NCBI GenBank assembly: GCA_946493085.1
Contig: CAMMAC010000018.1
Coordinates: forward strand, 1-33,852
Length of the DNA stretch: 33,852 nt
Reading direction: 5' to 3'
From: an uncultured Clostridiaceae bacterium
GTDB lineage: Bacteria; Bacillota; Clostridia; TANB77; CAG-508
The notes under the pieces were generated by a model. The model saw nothing but the letters and a program-made list of their open reading frames with translations. It searched no databases and had not been told where the DNA came from. A program made the translations under genes and the position numbers. Positions 1 to 9,380 of this stretch are shown here, one piece after another; the stretch's first letter is position 1; every line of letters starts with the position of its first letter.

Positions 1-144
1 TTGGGACATTTTCTCATTTCATTACTTAAGACATTATCACATTTCTTTCATATTTCTGGGACATGCCTCCAATTTATTCTTTACAAATCAACAAATTTGC
101 TGTAAAATAATTTTATTCAATCATAAATTAAAGGAGTTTATAAC

Positions 145-585
145 TTGGAAAAATTTATATCAAAATCAGAAAAAGATACCATAGCATTTGCTAAGAATTT
201 TGCAAAAGATTTACAAATTGGAGATGTTGTTATTCTTACTGGAGAGTTAGGTTCCGGTAAAACTAAATTTACAGAAGGAATTCTAAGCTATTTTGGATTA
301 GAAAACGAAATTTCTAGTCCTACTTTTACCATAGTAAATGAATATCATGCAAAGGATTTCCCTATTTATCATTTTGATGTTTACCGACTAGAAGACATAG
401 ACGAATTCTATGCTATGGGCGGAGAAGAGTATTTAGAACAAGGGGTTTGTTTAATAGAATGGGGAGAATTAATAGAACCCATCTTGCCAAAAACTTATTA
501 CAAAATAACCTTCCAAAAAAATGCCGAAAAGGAAACGGAAAGAATTTTAAGTGTTGAAAAAATGCAATTTAAGGAACGTCCCTAA
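145..585 (+). CDS. tsaE: tRNA threonylcarbamoyladenosine biosynthesis ATPase TsaE
   Basis: ORF 146 aa, TTG start after AAAGGAG; Walker A GELGSGKT, SSPTFTIVNEY, HFDVYRL motifs. Confidence 0.93.
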   Translation: MEKFISKSEKDTIAFAKNFAKDLQIGDVVILTGELGSGKTKFTEGILSYFGLENEISSPTFTIVNEYHAKDFPIYHFDVYRLEDIDEFYAMGGEEYLEQGVCLIEWGELIEPILPKTYYKITFQKNAEKETERILSVEKMQFKERP

Positions 586-597
586 ATTGCATTTTTT
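558..597 (+). terminator. Rho-independent terminator overlapping tsaE 3' end
   Basis: AATGCAATTTA-aggaacgtccc-TAAATTGCATT followed by T-tract. Confidence 0.7.
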
Positions 598-663
598 TCT
601 CAAAAACCGTTTACAAATTTTGTAGATTAGGATAGAATAACGTTGTAAAAGGAGGTCTTTTTA

Positions 664-1383
664 TTGAAGATTTTAGCAATTGATACTTCATCTTCTATTT
701 GTTCTGTATGTATTACAGAAGATGAAAAATTACTATATAAAAAAGAATTAGAAGACAGCAAAACACATTCTCAAAAATTAATGCCTATGATAGATACTGT
801 CCTAAAAAACACCAATCTTAGGCTAGAAGATATGGATTTACTTGCTTGTTGCATTGGACCTGGCTCCTTTACTGGCATTCGTATAGGAATTGCTACCATT
901 AAAGCTTTTGCAGATAGTTTGCAAATTCCAGTAGTTGGTATAAATTCTTTGGAATCTTTAGCGTGCAATGTAGAGGCATCTTATTTTAATGAAGAAGAAC
1001 ACTATATTTGTAGTTTAATTGATGCTAAGAATGAGAATGTATATTATGGTTTATTTCAAGATAGTAAAGACCATAAAAAAGGACATATTCCTGCTAGTAA
1101 ACTAGAAGCAAAGACCATTACAGAGGTAATTGAAGAATTAAAGAAGTTAGATAAGCCTGTTATATTGGTTGGCGATGGTGCTTCTCACTATCAATATAGA
1201 ATTCAGGAAACCATAAAAAAATGTAGTTTTGTAACAGATGCCTTCCACAGACAAACTAGTGTAAGTGTTGCTAGATGTGCTTTTTATTATTACCAAGATG
1301 GGCATTATGGCGACTCTAATACTTTAGTACCTCTTTATTTAAGAAAATCTCAAGCAGAAAGAGCTTTAGAAGGAGAAAAATAA
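664..1383 (+). CDS. tsaB: tRNA threonylcarbamoyladenosine biosynthesis protein TsaB
   Basis: ORF with AAAGGAGG RBS and TTG start; MKILAIDTSS and GPGSFTGIRIG motifs; adjacent to tsaE and rimI. Confidence 0.93.
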   Translation: MKILAIDTSSSICSVCITEDEKLLYKKELEDSKTHSQKLMPMIDTVLKNTNLRLEDMDLLACCIGPGSFTGIRIGIATIKAFADSLQIPVVGINSLESLACNVEASYFNEEEHYICSLIDAKNENVYYGLFQDSKDHKKGHIPASKLEAKTITEVIEELKKLDKPVILVGDGASHYQYRIQETIKKCSFVTDAFHRQTSVSVARCAFYYYQDGHYGDSNTLVPLYLRKSQAERALEGEK

Positions 1384-1386
1384 GAA

Positions 1387-1836
1387 ATGGATGTATCAGA
1401 TATTCACATTTTACCCATGCAGCCTTATCATTTAGAAGCACTACAACAAAATTTTGAAAAAAATTTCCCCAATATTTGGACTTATGCTATATGGGAAGAA
1501 GAATTGGGGAATACTAATTCTAGTTATTATATTCTATTTTATCAAGATGAAGTAGTCTCTTTAGGTGGTATCAAAATTGTTTTGGATGAAGCCGACCTTA
1601 TGAACATTGTTACGAGAGCTGATTATCAAAAAAAAGGATTTGCCAAGCTTCTTCTTACTTATCTCATCTCTAAGGCGAAAGAGAAAAAATGCAAGCATAT
1701 TACTTTAGAAGTAGCTAGCCAAAATACCATCGCTATTCATTTTTATGAAAAAATGGGATTTCAAAAAATTAGCATTCGTAAAAACTATTATCGCAATGGA
1801 GATAACGCCATTATAATGGCTTTTTCTCTTTCTTAA
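1387..1836 (+). CDS. rimI: ribosomal-protein-alanine N-acetyltransferase (GNAT)
   Basis: GNAT fold motifs (IVTRADYQKKGFAKLLL, ITLEVASQNTIAIHFYEKMGF); tsaE-tsaB-rimI order. Confidence 0.85.
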   Translation: MDVSDIHILPMQPYHLEALQQNFEKNFPNIWTYAIWEEELGNTNSSYYILFYQDEVVSLGGIKIVLDEADLMNIVTRADYQKKGFAKLLLTYLISKAKEKKCKHITLEVASQNTIAIHFYEKMGFQKISIRKNYYRNGDNAIIMAFSLS

Positions 1837-1881
1837 GAAAGAATGCTTATGATAATAAAATATATAAAAAAGGAGAAACCA

Positions 1882-4266
1882 ATGAAAAAGAAAAATGAAT
1901 TATCTTATCAAGATTTAAGAACAATCTGCGACCCTTCTGTTTTTACCTTTGCAGATACTTCAGAACTTACTTCTATCGATACTGGTATTGGTCAAGACAG
2001 AGGAATTAAAGCTCTAGAATTCGGAGTTAATGTAGATATTAAAGGATACAATATTTACATAGAAGGACCTAGTGGCGTTGGAAAAACCATGTATACCAAA
2101 AACTATTTAGACCGTATTTCTAAAAAAGTGAAAACGCCAAACGATTGGTGCTATATTTATAATTTTGAAAATCCGAATGAGCCTATTGCCGTTTCCTTAC
2201 CTGCTGGTCAAGGAAAAGAATTTCAAGAAACTATGGATACCTTTATCAAAGAAATCCGCACAGATATTAGAAAAACTTTTAATAATGATGACTTTGAAAA
2301 AGAAAAAACACTTATCAAGCAGGAATTTGAAGAAAAAAGAGCAAGTCTTTTAGAGGCATTAAATCATGAATCGGAAAAGCATGGATTTCAAGTAAAAACA
2401 GCTCAAAATGGTATTTATATGATGCCTATGATGAATGGCAAAACCATTGAAGAAGAAGAATTTGATAAATTAGATGATGCTATTAAAAAGGAATTTGAAG
2501 AAAAATCTACCATTGTTCAACAACAAATTATGGAGGTTATTGGAAAAATTAAAGAAATTGAGAGAGCCTCTGACAAAAAAATAGAAGAATGGCAATCGAA
2601 TATTGCACTTCTTACCGTAAATTCTCATATCAATTACATTAAAACAAAATATAAAAGAAATAAAAAAATAAACCAATTTTTAAATGCTATTAAACAAGAT
2701 ATCTTAAAAAATATTCCTGCTTATGTGACCAAAGAAGAAGATACCACAAAAGTTCCTACTACAGGACCTAGAATGGAAATGCCAAAACCTTGGCTTAATT
2801 ATAGAGTAAACCTTTTTGTAGATAATAGCAATCGTGAGGGTGCTCCTGTTATTATGGACTCTAACTATTCCTACCACAATATTTTTGGTAAATTAGAATA
2901 TGAAAACTATTATGGGTCTTTAAAAACAGATTACACTATGTTAAAACCTGGTCTTATGCATATGGCAAATGGTGGTTACATTATCTTTCAAGCAAAGGAT
3001 TTAGTGGCTAATGGTATTTGCTATGAAGCTTTAAAAAAAGCACTTCGTATTAAAGAATTATCCATTGAGAATACAGCGGATCAACGTTCTTCTATGGTAA
3101 TGATTTCTTTAAAACCAGAGCCTATTCCTTTAGATATTAAAGTAATTATTATAGGAAATGAAGCAATTTATCAAACCTTACTTGCTATGGATAGTGATTT
3201 TAGAAAACTATTTAAAATCAAAGTAGAATTTGAAGATGACGCACCAATGACTGTAGAAAATATGAATAAATTAGCACGTTTCATTCATGGATTTTGTGAG
3301 CAAGAAGAACTTCCACCATTAGATAGAACTGCTGTTGCTAAAGTAGTAGAATATGCTTCTAAATTAGCAGATGATAAAACAAAATTATCTACTCGTTTCA
3401 ATGATTTATCTCAAATTGTTGGTGAAGCTGCTACATGGGCTAGAATGGACAAAAAGAAAGTTGTAACTGCAGAATACGTGAATAAAGCACTTGAACAGAG
3501 AGCTGAAAGAGTAAAAAAATATGATGCTAAATATATGGAAATGATAGAAAAAAACACTCTTTTAATTAGTACTAAAGGCTTTGTGACAGGACAAATTAAC
3601 GGTCTTACTGTTATGACTATCGGAGATTATACTTTTGGAAAACCTGTCAAAATCACAGCCAATACCTATACAGGAAAATCTGGTATAGTAAATGTAGAAA
3701 GAGAAGTAGAATTATCTGGCTCTTCTCATTCTAAAGGTGTCCTTATTTTGAGTGGCTATTTAGGAGAAATGTTTGCACAAGATATTCCCCTATCTCTTAC
3801 AGCTAGTATTTGTTTTGAACAATTATACAATGGTGTAGATGGAGATAGTGCTTCTAGTACAGAATTATATGCTATTTTGTCTAGCCTTTCTGGTATTCCT
3901 ATTAATCAATCAATTGCTGTAACTGGCTCTGTAAACCAAAAAGGTGAAATCCAACCAATTGGTGGTGTAAATGATAAAATAGAAGGATTTTTCCAAGTAT
4001 GCAAAATGAGAGGACTAGATGGTTCTCATGGTGTTATTATTCCTGTTCAAAATGTAGAAAACTTAAATTTATCAGAAGAAGTAACAGATGCCGTAAAAAA
4101 TAAGTTATTCCATATCTATACGGTTTCTACAATTGAAGAAGGTATTGAAATTTTAACTGGTGTTCCAGCTGGCAAAAAAGATACAAATGGAAAATTCCCT
4201 GCTGGTAGTATTAATTATTTAGCTTACGAGAAATTGAAAAAATTTGCACAAAATAGTAAAAATTAA
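1882..4266 (+). CDS. Lon-family ATP-dependent protease (LonB/LonC-like AAA + Lon protease domain)
   Basis: Walker A EGPSGVGKT; catalytic-site-like GDSASSTELYAILSSLSGIPI and GVNDKIEGFF; RBS AAAGGAG before ATG at 1882 (track start 1843 is upstream). Confidence 0.88.
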   Translation: MKKKNELSYQDLRTICDPSVFTFADTSELTSIDTGIGQDRGIKALEFGVNVDIKGYNIYIEGPSGVGKTMYTKNYLDRISKKVKTPNDWCYIYNFENPNEPIAVSLPAGQGKEFQETMDTFIKEIRTDIRKTFNNDDFEKEKTLIKQEFEEKRASLLEALNHESEKHGFQVKTAQNGIYMMPMMNGKTIEEEEFDKLDDAIKKEFEEKSTIVQQQIMEVIGKIKEIERASDKKIEEWQSNIALLTVNSHINYIKTKYKRNKKINQFLNAIKQDILKNIPAYVTKEEDTTKVPTTGPRMEMPKPWLNYRVNLFVDNSNREGAPVIMDSNYSYHNIFGKLEYENYYGSLKTDYTMLKPGLMHMANGGYIIFQAKDLVANGICYEALKKALRIKELSIENTADQRSSMVMISLKPEPIPLDIKVIIIGNEAIYQTLLAMDSDFRKLFKIKVEFEDDAPMTVENMNKLARFIHGFCEQEELPPLDRTAVAKVVEYASKLADDKTKLSTRFNDLSQIVGEAATWARMDKKKVVTAEYVNKALEQRAERVKKYDAKYMEMIEKNTLLISTKGFVTGQINGLTVMTIGDYTFGKPVKITANTYTGKSGIVNVEREVELSGSSHSKGVLILSGYLGEMFAQDIPLSLTASICFEQLYNGVDGDSASSTELYAILSSLSGIPINQSIAVTGSVNQKGEIQPIGGVNDKIEGFFQVCKMRGLDGSHGVIIPVQNVENLNLSEEVTDAVKNKLFHIYTVSTIEEGIEILTGVPAGKKDTNGKFPAGSINYLAYEKLKKFAQNSKN

Positions 4267-4318
4267 AAAGTATAGAGTATTTTACCATTCAATTGGTATT
4301 ATACTCTATACTTCTTTT
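4262..4318 (+). terminator. Terminator hairpin after lon-like gene
   Basis: AAGTATAGAGTAT...ATACTCTATACTT followed by CTTTTT. Confidence 0.75.
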
Positions 4319-4394
4319 TAGTTTGTCCGCTATAGCTTTTTTCTTCTTGGTACAGTCTTATATGGATTTTGTTCTTGCTATCCGTTATGGCGAA

Positions 4395-5321
4395 TTATTC
4401 AATTTTTTCTATTTCTTCTTCTGTTAATCCTGTTATTTCTTTAATCGTATCCATACTAAATTTGGCCTTTTTCATTTTACGAACAATTTGTTCTATGCTT
4501 TCTTGTCTTCCTTCTTGTCTTCCCTCTTTCAATCCTAATTCTTTTCCATCTTTTCTACCTTCTTCTAGACCATTCATATACCCTGTATATTTTGCCTCTT
4601 TCTCATCTAATATAGCTTTTTCTCTTAGTTCTGCTATTCTCTGCATTCTTGCATCTTCACTAATTCCTTCTAATTTTGTTCTTGCTTCTTTCATATTTAC
4701 ATTTTCCTTCATATATATTTCCACCTCTTCACTTTCAGGATTTTCTAAGAATTTTAGCCATTTTAGTAGTTTGCTATTTTCTTTTGTTTCCTGCATTTTC
4801 TCTACTTTTGGCAATTCCATTATATGTAACTCTAAATCATCTGTCAATACGTGTTTTTTGCCATTTTCCTCGATTATCTTCCATTTACTGTGCATTTCTA
4901 AGTCTTCTAACCCTTTTACTTCAAAATCTGTAATTAATATAGATATTGTTCTTTTTAATGCTTGGTACTCCTCACTCTCTTTTATCGTTTTTGTATATCG
5001 CCTTGCCCAATAATATAACAGTCTTTCTTTTATGTGATTTGTTTCTCCTATTTGCATTTCTATATGGCAATATTCTTTTTCGTTTATTTTTGCTAGTACA
5101 TCTACTATTCCCATTTTCCCTTTTAAGTATTCTCTTCTGAGTACTATATTTTCATCTAAATTGATTTCTTCTATTGGCTCTTCTAAAATACTACTTAAAA
5201 AATCTTTTGTAATTCTCTCACTTCCCACTTCTCCAAATAAAATTTGAAAAATAACATCTATTTTGGGAGACAATATTGTTTTTTTCTCTTCCGTTATTGC
5301 TTTTTGTTTTTTATCTGTCAT
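4395..5321 (-). CDS. Rpn/PD-(D/E)XK nuclease family transposase-like protein
   Basis: LSPKIDVIFQILFGEVGSERITKDFLSSIL, DVLAKINEKEYCHIEMQIG (D...E.Q motif), KEGRQEGRQE tail. Confidence 0.85.
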   Translation of the reverse strand: MTDKKQKAITEEKKTILSPKIDVIFQILFGEVGSERITKDFLSSILEEPIEEINLDENIVLRREYLKGKMGIVDVLAKINEKEYCHIEMQIGETNHIKERLLYYWARRYTKTIKESEEYQALKRTISILITDFEVKGLEDLEMHSKWKIIEENGKKHVLTDDLELHIMELPKVEKMQETKENSKLLKWLKFLENPESEEVEIYMKENVNMKEARTKLEGISEDARMQRIAELREKAILDEKEAKYTGYMNGLEEGRKDGKELGLKEGRQEGRQESIEQIVRKMKKAKFSMDTIKEITGLTEEEIEKIE

Positions 5322-5599
5322 TCAGTCCTCCTTCTTACGTTATTATTTTTTTACATGATTATCATTTTTTTGGATATAAAAAGATATGAAAAATTTGATA
5401 AAATTTTTTTAGATTACAAAAGCTTTTGTTCTTTATGTATACCATACTTTTTTATAAAATGCAAGAAAAACTTTCCGATTAAATTCGACATATTTCTATA
5501 GAATGCTCTTTTCCACCTAGTAAAGAGATAGTAACTCTAAATTGCTATCTCTTTTGGATTATTATTTATATTCCGCTTATTCTTGCTTTTTTTCATGCA

Positions 5600-6328
5600 T
5601 TATAGTATTAAAGCTATAGCTAATGCCACTAAATTATACAGCATCATTCTTCGTAACACCGTTACTGCTAACCAAAAACATGTAAAAGTAATTCCGGTTT
5701 GATTAATTTTGCCATATACTTCCCCTATATTTTCTACTTCTTTGCTACTGCAAATTGGATTTTGCTTTATATAATCTTTCATATATTTTTCTGCTACATA
5801 TCTTGCTTTTGTCATGGCATCTATTTCTAAATAACTTCTCACTATATAGAAAATAAAACCTAAAAATAGTAAAATTGTATTTTGCACCAAAACATCTCCT
5901 ATTCCAAATAGAAGTAATACTAGGCTAACAACAAAATAAAGCATATAAAAATTAGCATAAATAAAATTAAATAATAGCAATCTTCTATCTTGTACAGAAT
6001 GCAAACATTCATGTGCTATCGTTTGAATACGTGTGTAAGTATCCTTAATATTGGCAATCCATATAGTGTTGGTTACTGCAATATAAAAACTTGCCTGATT
6101 TTCTTTATTTTCGCTTTCTTTTATAATAGTAGTTGTATTACCTAAGTTTTTCAATATTTCCCTGCAAATTTCTTTATTTTCCGAAAATTTATCTACTATT
6201 TCCTGAATTTCTTTATTCTCTTTAATTTCCTTTATTTTTTTCATCCTTATTTTTAACACAACTTTTAATAAAAGAATTACTAATATTTCTGCTATGAGTA
6301 AACCTACAATGATTGCTATATTTTCCAT
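5600..6328 (-). CDS. Membrane zinc metallopeptidase (YugP-like)
   Basis: HECLHSVQD Zn-binding motif within multiple TM segments. Confidence 0.75.
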   Translation of the reverse strand: MENIAIIVGLLIAEILVILLLKVVLKIRMKKIKEIKENKEIQEIVDKFSENKEICREILKNLGNTTTIIKESENKENQASFYIAVTNTIWIANIKDTYTRIQTIAHECLHSVQDRRLLLFNFIYANFYMLYFVVSLVLLLFGIGDVLVQNTILLFLGFIFYIVRSYLEIDAMTKARYVAEKYMKDYIKQNPICSSKEVENIGEVYGKINQTGITFTCFWLAVTVLRRMMLYNLVALAIALIL

Positions 6329-6433
6329 TTTACTTTTCCCCTCTCTCTTTTATTGTGTAAACACAAAAACTGAGCACAAAACAACTCCCCCGTTTTCTTT
6401 GTACCCAGTTTTTTTACCTTTATTTCCTTTTCC

Positions 6434-6766
6434 TTATAACACGTCTGCTACTGCTTCTGCAATAATTTTATTCACATCTGCTAGCATCACATTAAATTTC
6501 ACTTCTAAGTCAAAATATTCTCGTATATCTTGGTTTTGCACTAATAATGCATACATTTCTTGTAACTTTTTGTTTTTTTCTTCACTTACCTCTTGGCCTT
6601 GCATAGCAAGTACTTGTACTTCATATCTTAAAGTTTCAAAATCTTCTATTTTTTTCTTTTTATCTGCTTGCTTTGCAATTTCTTCTTTTGCTTTTTTATA
6701 ATCCATATATTCTTTGGATTCTTTTAACTCTTTTGCTAGCCTATTTGCTGTATCATATACATTCAT
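6434..6766 (-). CDS. YlbF/YmcA-family regulator
   Basis: 110 aa helical protein, MNVYDTANRLAKELKESKEYMDYKKAKEEI typical of the YlbF family. Confidence 0.8.
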   Translation of the reverse strand: MNVYDTANRLAKELKESKEYMDYKKAKEEIAKQADKKKKIEDFETLRYEVQVLAMQGQEVSEEKNKKLQEMYALLVQNQDIREYFDLEVKFNVMLADVNKIIAEAVADVL

Positions 6767-6820
6767 TTTTATGATTTCCCTCTTTCTCTGATAGCTGTTC
6801 TTCTTAAAAGATATACTTTT

Positions 6821-8125
6821 TTATGCATAAGCATGTTTTTTCTTAAATCTTAATAAATTTGTAATTTCCGTGTCAGAATTTTTTGCTTTCTTTGCTTTAT
6901 TTGCTTTTTCTTGTTCTATTTGTTCTGCTTGACGTTCTGCCATAGTTTGACAAATTGCTTTTTGATATACAAAATGTGTGTCTTGTGCAATCTTATTCCA
7001 GTTATATTGTCTTTTTACTTCTGCCTTTGCATTTTTAGCCACATTATTACATAATTGATGATCATATAATAAAGCTAAAATAGAATCTGCAATAGAATTT
7101 GGATTTCCTGCATAACTCTTCATACCAGTTACACCATGTTCTACAATTTCATTTAATCCTCCTACATCTGATACCACCGTTGGCACTCCTGCAAGCATCG
7201 CTTCTAATGCTACAATTCCAAATGGTTCATAAGTACTTGGGAATACTGCCACATCCGCACATTTATACATCTTTTGTACTTGTTTTGCATTTAAGTATCC
7301 TGTAAAGTATACTTTATTATCAATTCCCATACGAGATACTTGTGCTTTTAAATCATCTAACATGCCACCTTTTCCCGCAATCACTAATTTACTGTCATGA
7401 TAGCCATCTAGAATCTTAGGCATAGCAGAAATTAAATGTTGTATTCCTTTTTCATATACTAATCTTCCTAAATAAAGAATAATTTTTTCATTGTCTGCTG
7501 CATATTGTCTTCTAAAATCATAATCTCTTTCTACTCCATTAAAATTATTCAAATTAATACCATTAGGAATAACATTAATCTTATCAAAAGGAAGTCCAAA
7601 TAGTCCTTGTACATGTCCTTTCATAAAATTACTATTTACAATTACTTCCGTAGATTCATAAGTAAGCATCCATTCTGTATCATTAATATATCTTTGTGTA
7701 TCATCATGAATACCACTATTTCTTCCACTTTCTGTTGCGTGAATAGTAGATATTACTGGTATTCCATAGGCATGTTTTAATGTTTTTGCACTGTTGGCAA
7801 CTAACCAATCATGTGCATGAATGACATCAAATTTTCCTTCTTTACTAATGATTTCAGAGGCTTTTGCTACCATATTAAAGTTTAGCTGTAATATCCACTC
7901 AATAAAATTATTAGGTCTTATCATGTAGTTGTCTACTCTATATACCTTTACTCCTTTATCATTTTCAAAATAAGCAGTATCTCCATCACGATAAGTGACT
8001 ACGGTAATATCATGACCATCCTTCATTAATCTTTGTGATAAATCATGCACTACTCTAGCAATTCCTCCCACTATTCTTGGTGGATATTCCCATGTTAACA
8101 TTAATATTTTCATCTGTTTATACAA
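6821..8125 (-). CDS. Glycosyltransferase family 4 (glycogen synthase-like)
   Basis: MLTWEYPPRIVGGIARVV, HAHDWL, YLGRLVYEKGIQ, PSTYEPFGIVALEAMLAGVPTVVSDVGGLNEIV. Confidence 0.88.
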   Translation of the reverse strand: MYKQMKILMLTWEYPPRIVGGIARVVHDLSQRLMKDGHDITVVTYRDGDTAYFENDKGVKVYRVDNYMIRPNNFIEWILQLNFNMVAKASEIISKEGKFDVIHAHDWLVANSAKTLKHAYGIPVISTIHATESGRNSGIHDDTQRYINDTEWMLTYESTEVIVNSNFMKGHVQGLFGLPFDKINVIPNGINLNNFNGVERDYDFRRQYAADNEKIILYLGRLVYEKGIQHLISAMPKILDGYHDSKLVIAGKGGMLDDLKAQVSRMGIDNKVYFTGYLNAKQVQKMYKCADVAVFPSTYEPFGIVALEAMLAGVPTVVSDVGGLNEIVEHGVTGMKSYAGNPNSIADSILALLYDHQLCNNVAKNAKAEVKRQYNWNKIAQDTHFVYQKAICQTMAERQAEQIEQEKANKAKKAKNSDTEITNLLRFKKKHAYA

Positions 8126-8318
8126 GCCCCTTTCCTTTAATTTTCTTTTGTATATTTTCTATTTTTTATTGTATACAAACTTTTGATAAAAGTAAACATT
8201 TTTTTCTAAAATATTTTAAATTTTTTCATTTTTTCTTCTTTTATGTATTGAATTTATTTTTGTTTTGATATACTATTATAGTAGAAATAATTTGTCGTTT
8301 TACTAAGGAGGAAAATAG

Positions 8319-9263
8319 ATGCCAAGGAAAGCAAAAAGTGTATCAGAATTAGAGCCAATCAAATCTACCACAAATGTATCTAGCAGTAAGAAAAAAACGG
8401 CTTCATCTAGTGCAAAAGAACCTAAAAAAACAGCCACTACAAAAAAAGCAAGTACTGCTAAAAGCACAGTAAAAAAAGAAGCTAGTACCACAAAAACAAC
8501 TACGAAAAAAGGAAGTGCTACTACCCAAAAAACAACTACGAAAAAATCCACAAAAACAACTGCTTCTAAAAAAACTACCACAAAAAAAGTAGCACCTAAA
8601 GCTACTACTAAACGAAAAACAACCTCTACTACCAAAAAGGCATCTAAATTAACTAAAAAAATTGAAATTTTAGAATATTATGATTTACCTTATCGCTATA
8701 ACGAAACAGTAGTAAAAATTTTAGCACAAACACCAACTACTTTATTTGTTTATTGGGATATTTCCGATAAGGATAAAGAAAATTTTATTGCCACTTTTGG
8801 AGAATACTTTTTTAATAATACCAAGCCAGTTTTAATTATTGATAATGAAACCATGAATTATCGCTATGAAATTGACATTAATGATTTTGCGAATAGTTGG
8901 TACTTGCATCTTCCAGATAGCAACTGTCATTATCGTGTAGAATTAGGAAGGCGCCCTATTAATCATTATGTTTCTATTCCTAATGATTATTTACCTATTT
9001 CTTCCTCTAACGAAATGATTACACCTAATGACCACATTTTATTTGAAAGTATAGGACAAACAGTTACTTTTAAGAATGTAAAAACAAATCAAATACAAGT
9101 AACTTCCATTTCTTCTATTGTACCAGCAGTTTATAGAAATGATAATAAATTACCAATCCAAAAACTTTTTGCTATGTTTTATAAAAAGGAAGATTTCCCT
9201 TTTACTGCTCGTTTTTCATTTACAAATCCTTCTTCGGGAAATCCTACCTCTACTTTTAAATAA
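8319..9263 (+). CDS. DUF4912 domain protein with long Lys/Thr-rich histone-H1-like N-terminal tail
   Basis: N-terminal KKTATTKKAS... low-complexity basic tail, then YDLPYRYNETVVKILAQTPTTLFVYWDIS (DUF4912 type). Confidence 0.75.
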   Translation: MPRKAKSVSELEPIKSTTNVSSSKKKTASSSAKEPKKTATTKKASTAKSTVKKEASTTKTTTKKGSATTQKTTTKKSTKTTASKKTTTKKVAPKATTKRKTTSTTKKASKLTKKIEILEYYDLPYRYNETVVKILAQTPTTLFVYWDISDKDKENFIATFGEYFFNNTKPVLIIDNETMNYRYEIDINDFANSWYLHLPDSNCHYRVELGRRPINHYVSIPNDYLPISSSNEMITPNDHILFESIGQTVTFKNVKTNQIQVTSISSIVPAVYRNDNKLPIQKLFAMFYKKEDFPFTARFSFTNPSSGNPTSTFK

Positions 9264-9265
9264 TC

Positions 9266-9336
9266 TGTTTAGAACGGTTTTAGGTTTACTTAAAGTTTAG
9301 CCTTTTGCAAACCTGAAACGGTTCTTTTTTTATAGA
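9266..9336 (+). terminator. Hairpin terminator
   Basis: AGAACGGTTTtAGGTTTA...CAAACCTgAAACGGTTCT followed by T7. Confidence 0.7.
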
Positions 9337-9380
9337 AACCTACAAAATAGAAAACTAAGGAGAAAGGATTGTGATAACAG

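Noticed and set aside
4369-5013. Plus-strand ORFs 4369-5013, 4676-4933 and 4946-5140
   Set aside because: Low-complexity hydrophobic antisense frames opposite the well-supported Rpn-family gene.
8303-8635. Minus-strand ORF 110 aa (MVVEVVFRLVVALGATFFVVV...)
   Set aside because: Antisense artefact of the Lys/Thr-rich DUF4912 tail.
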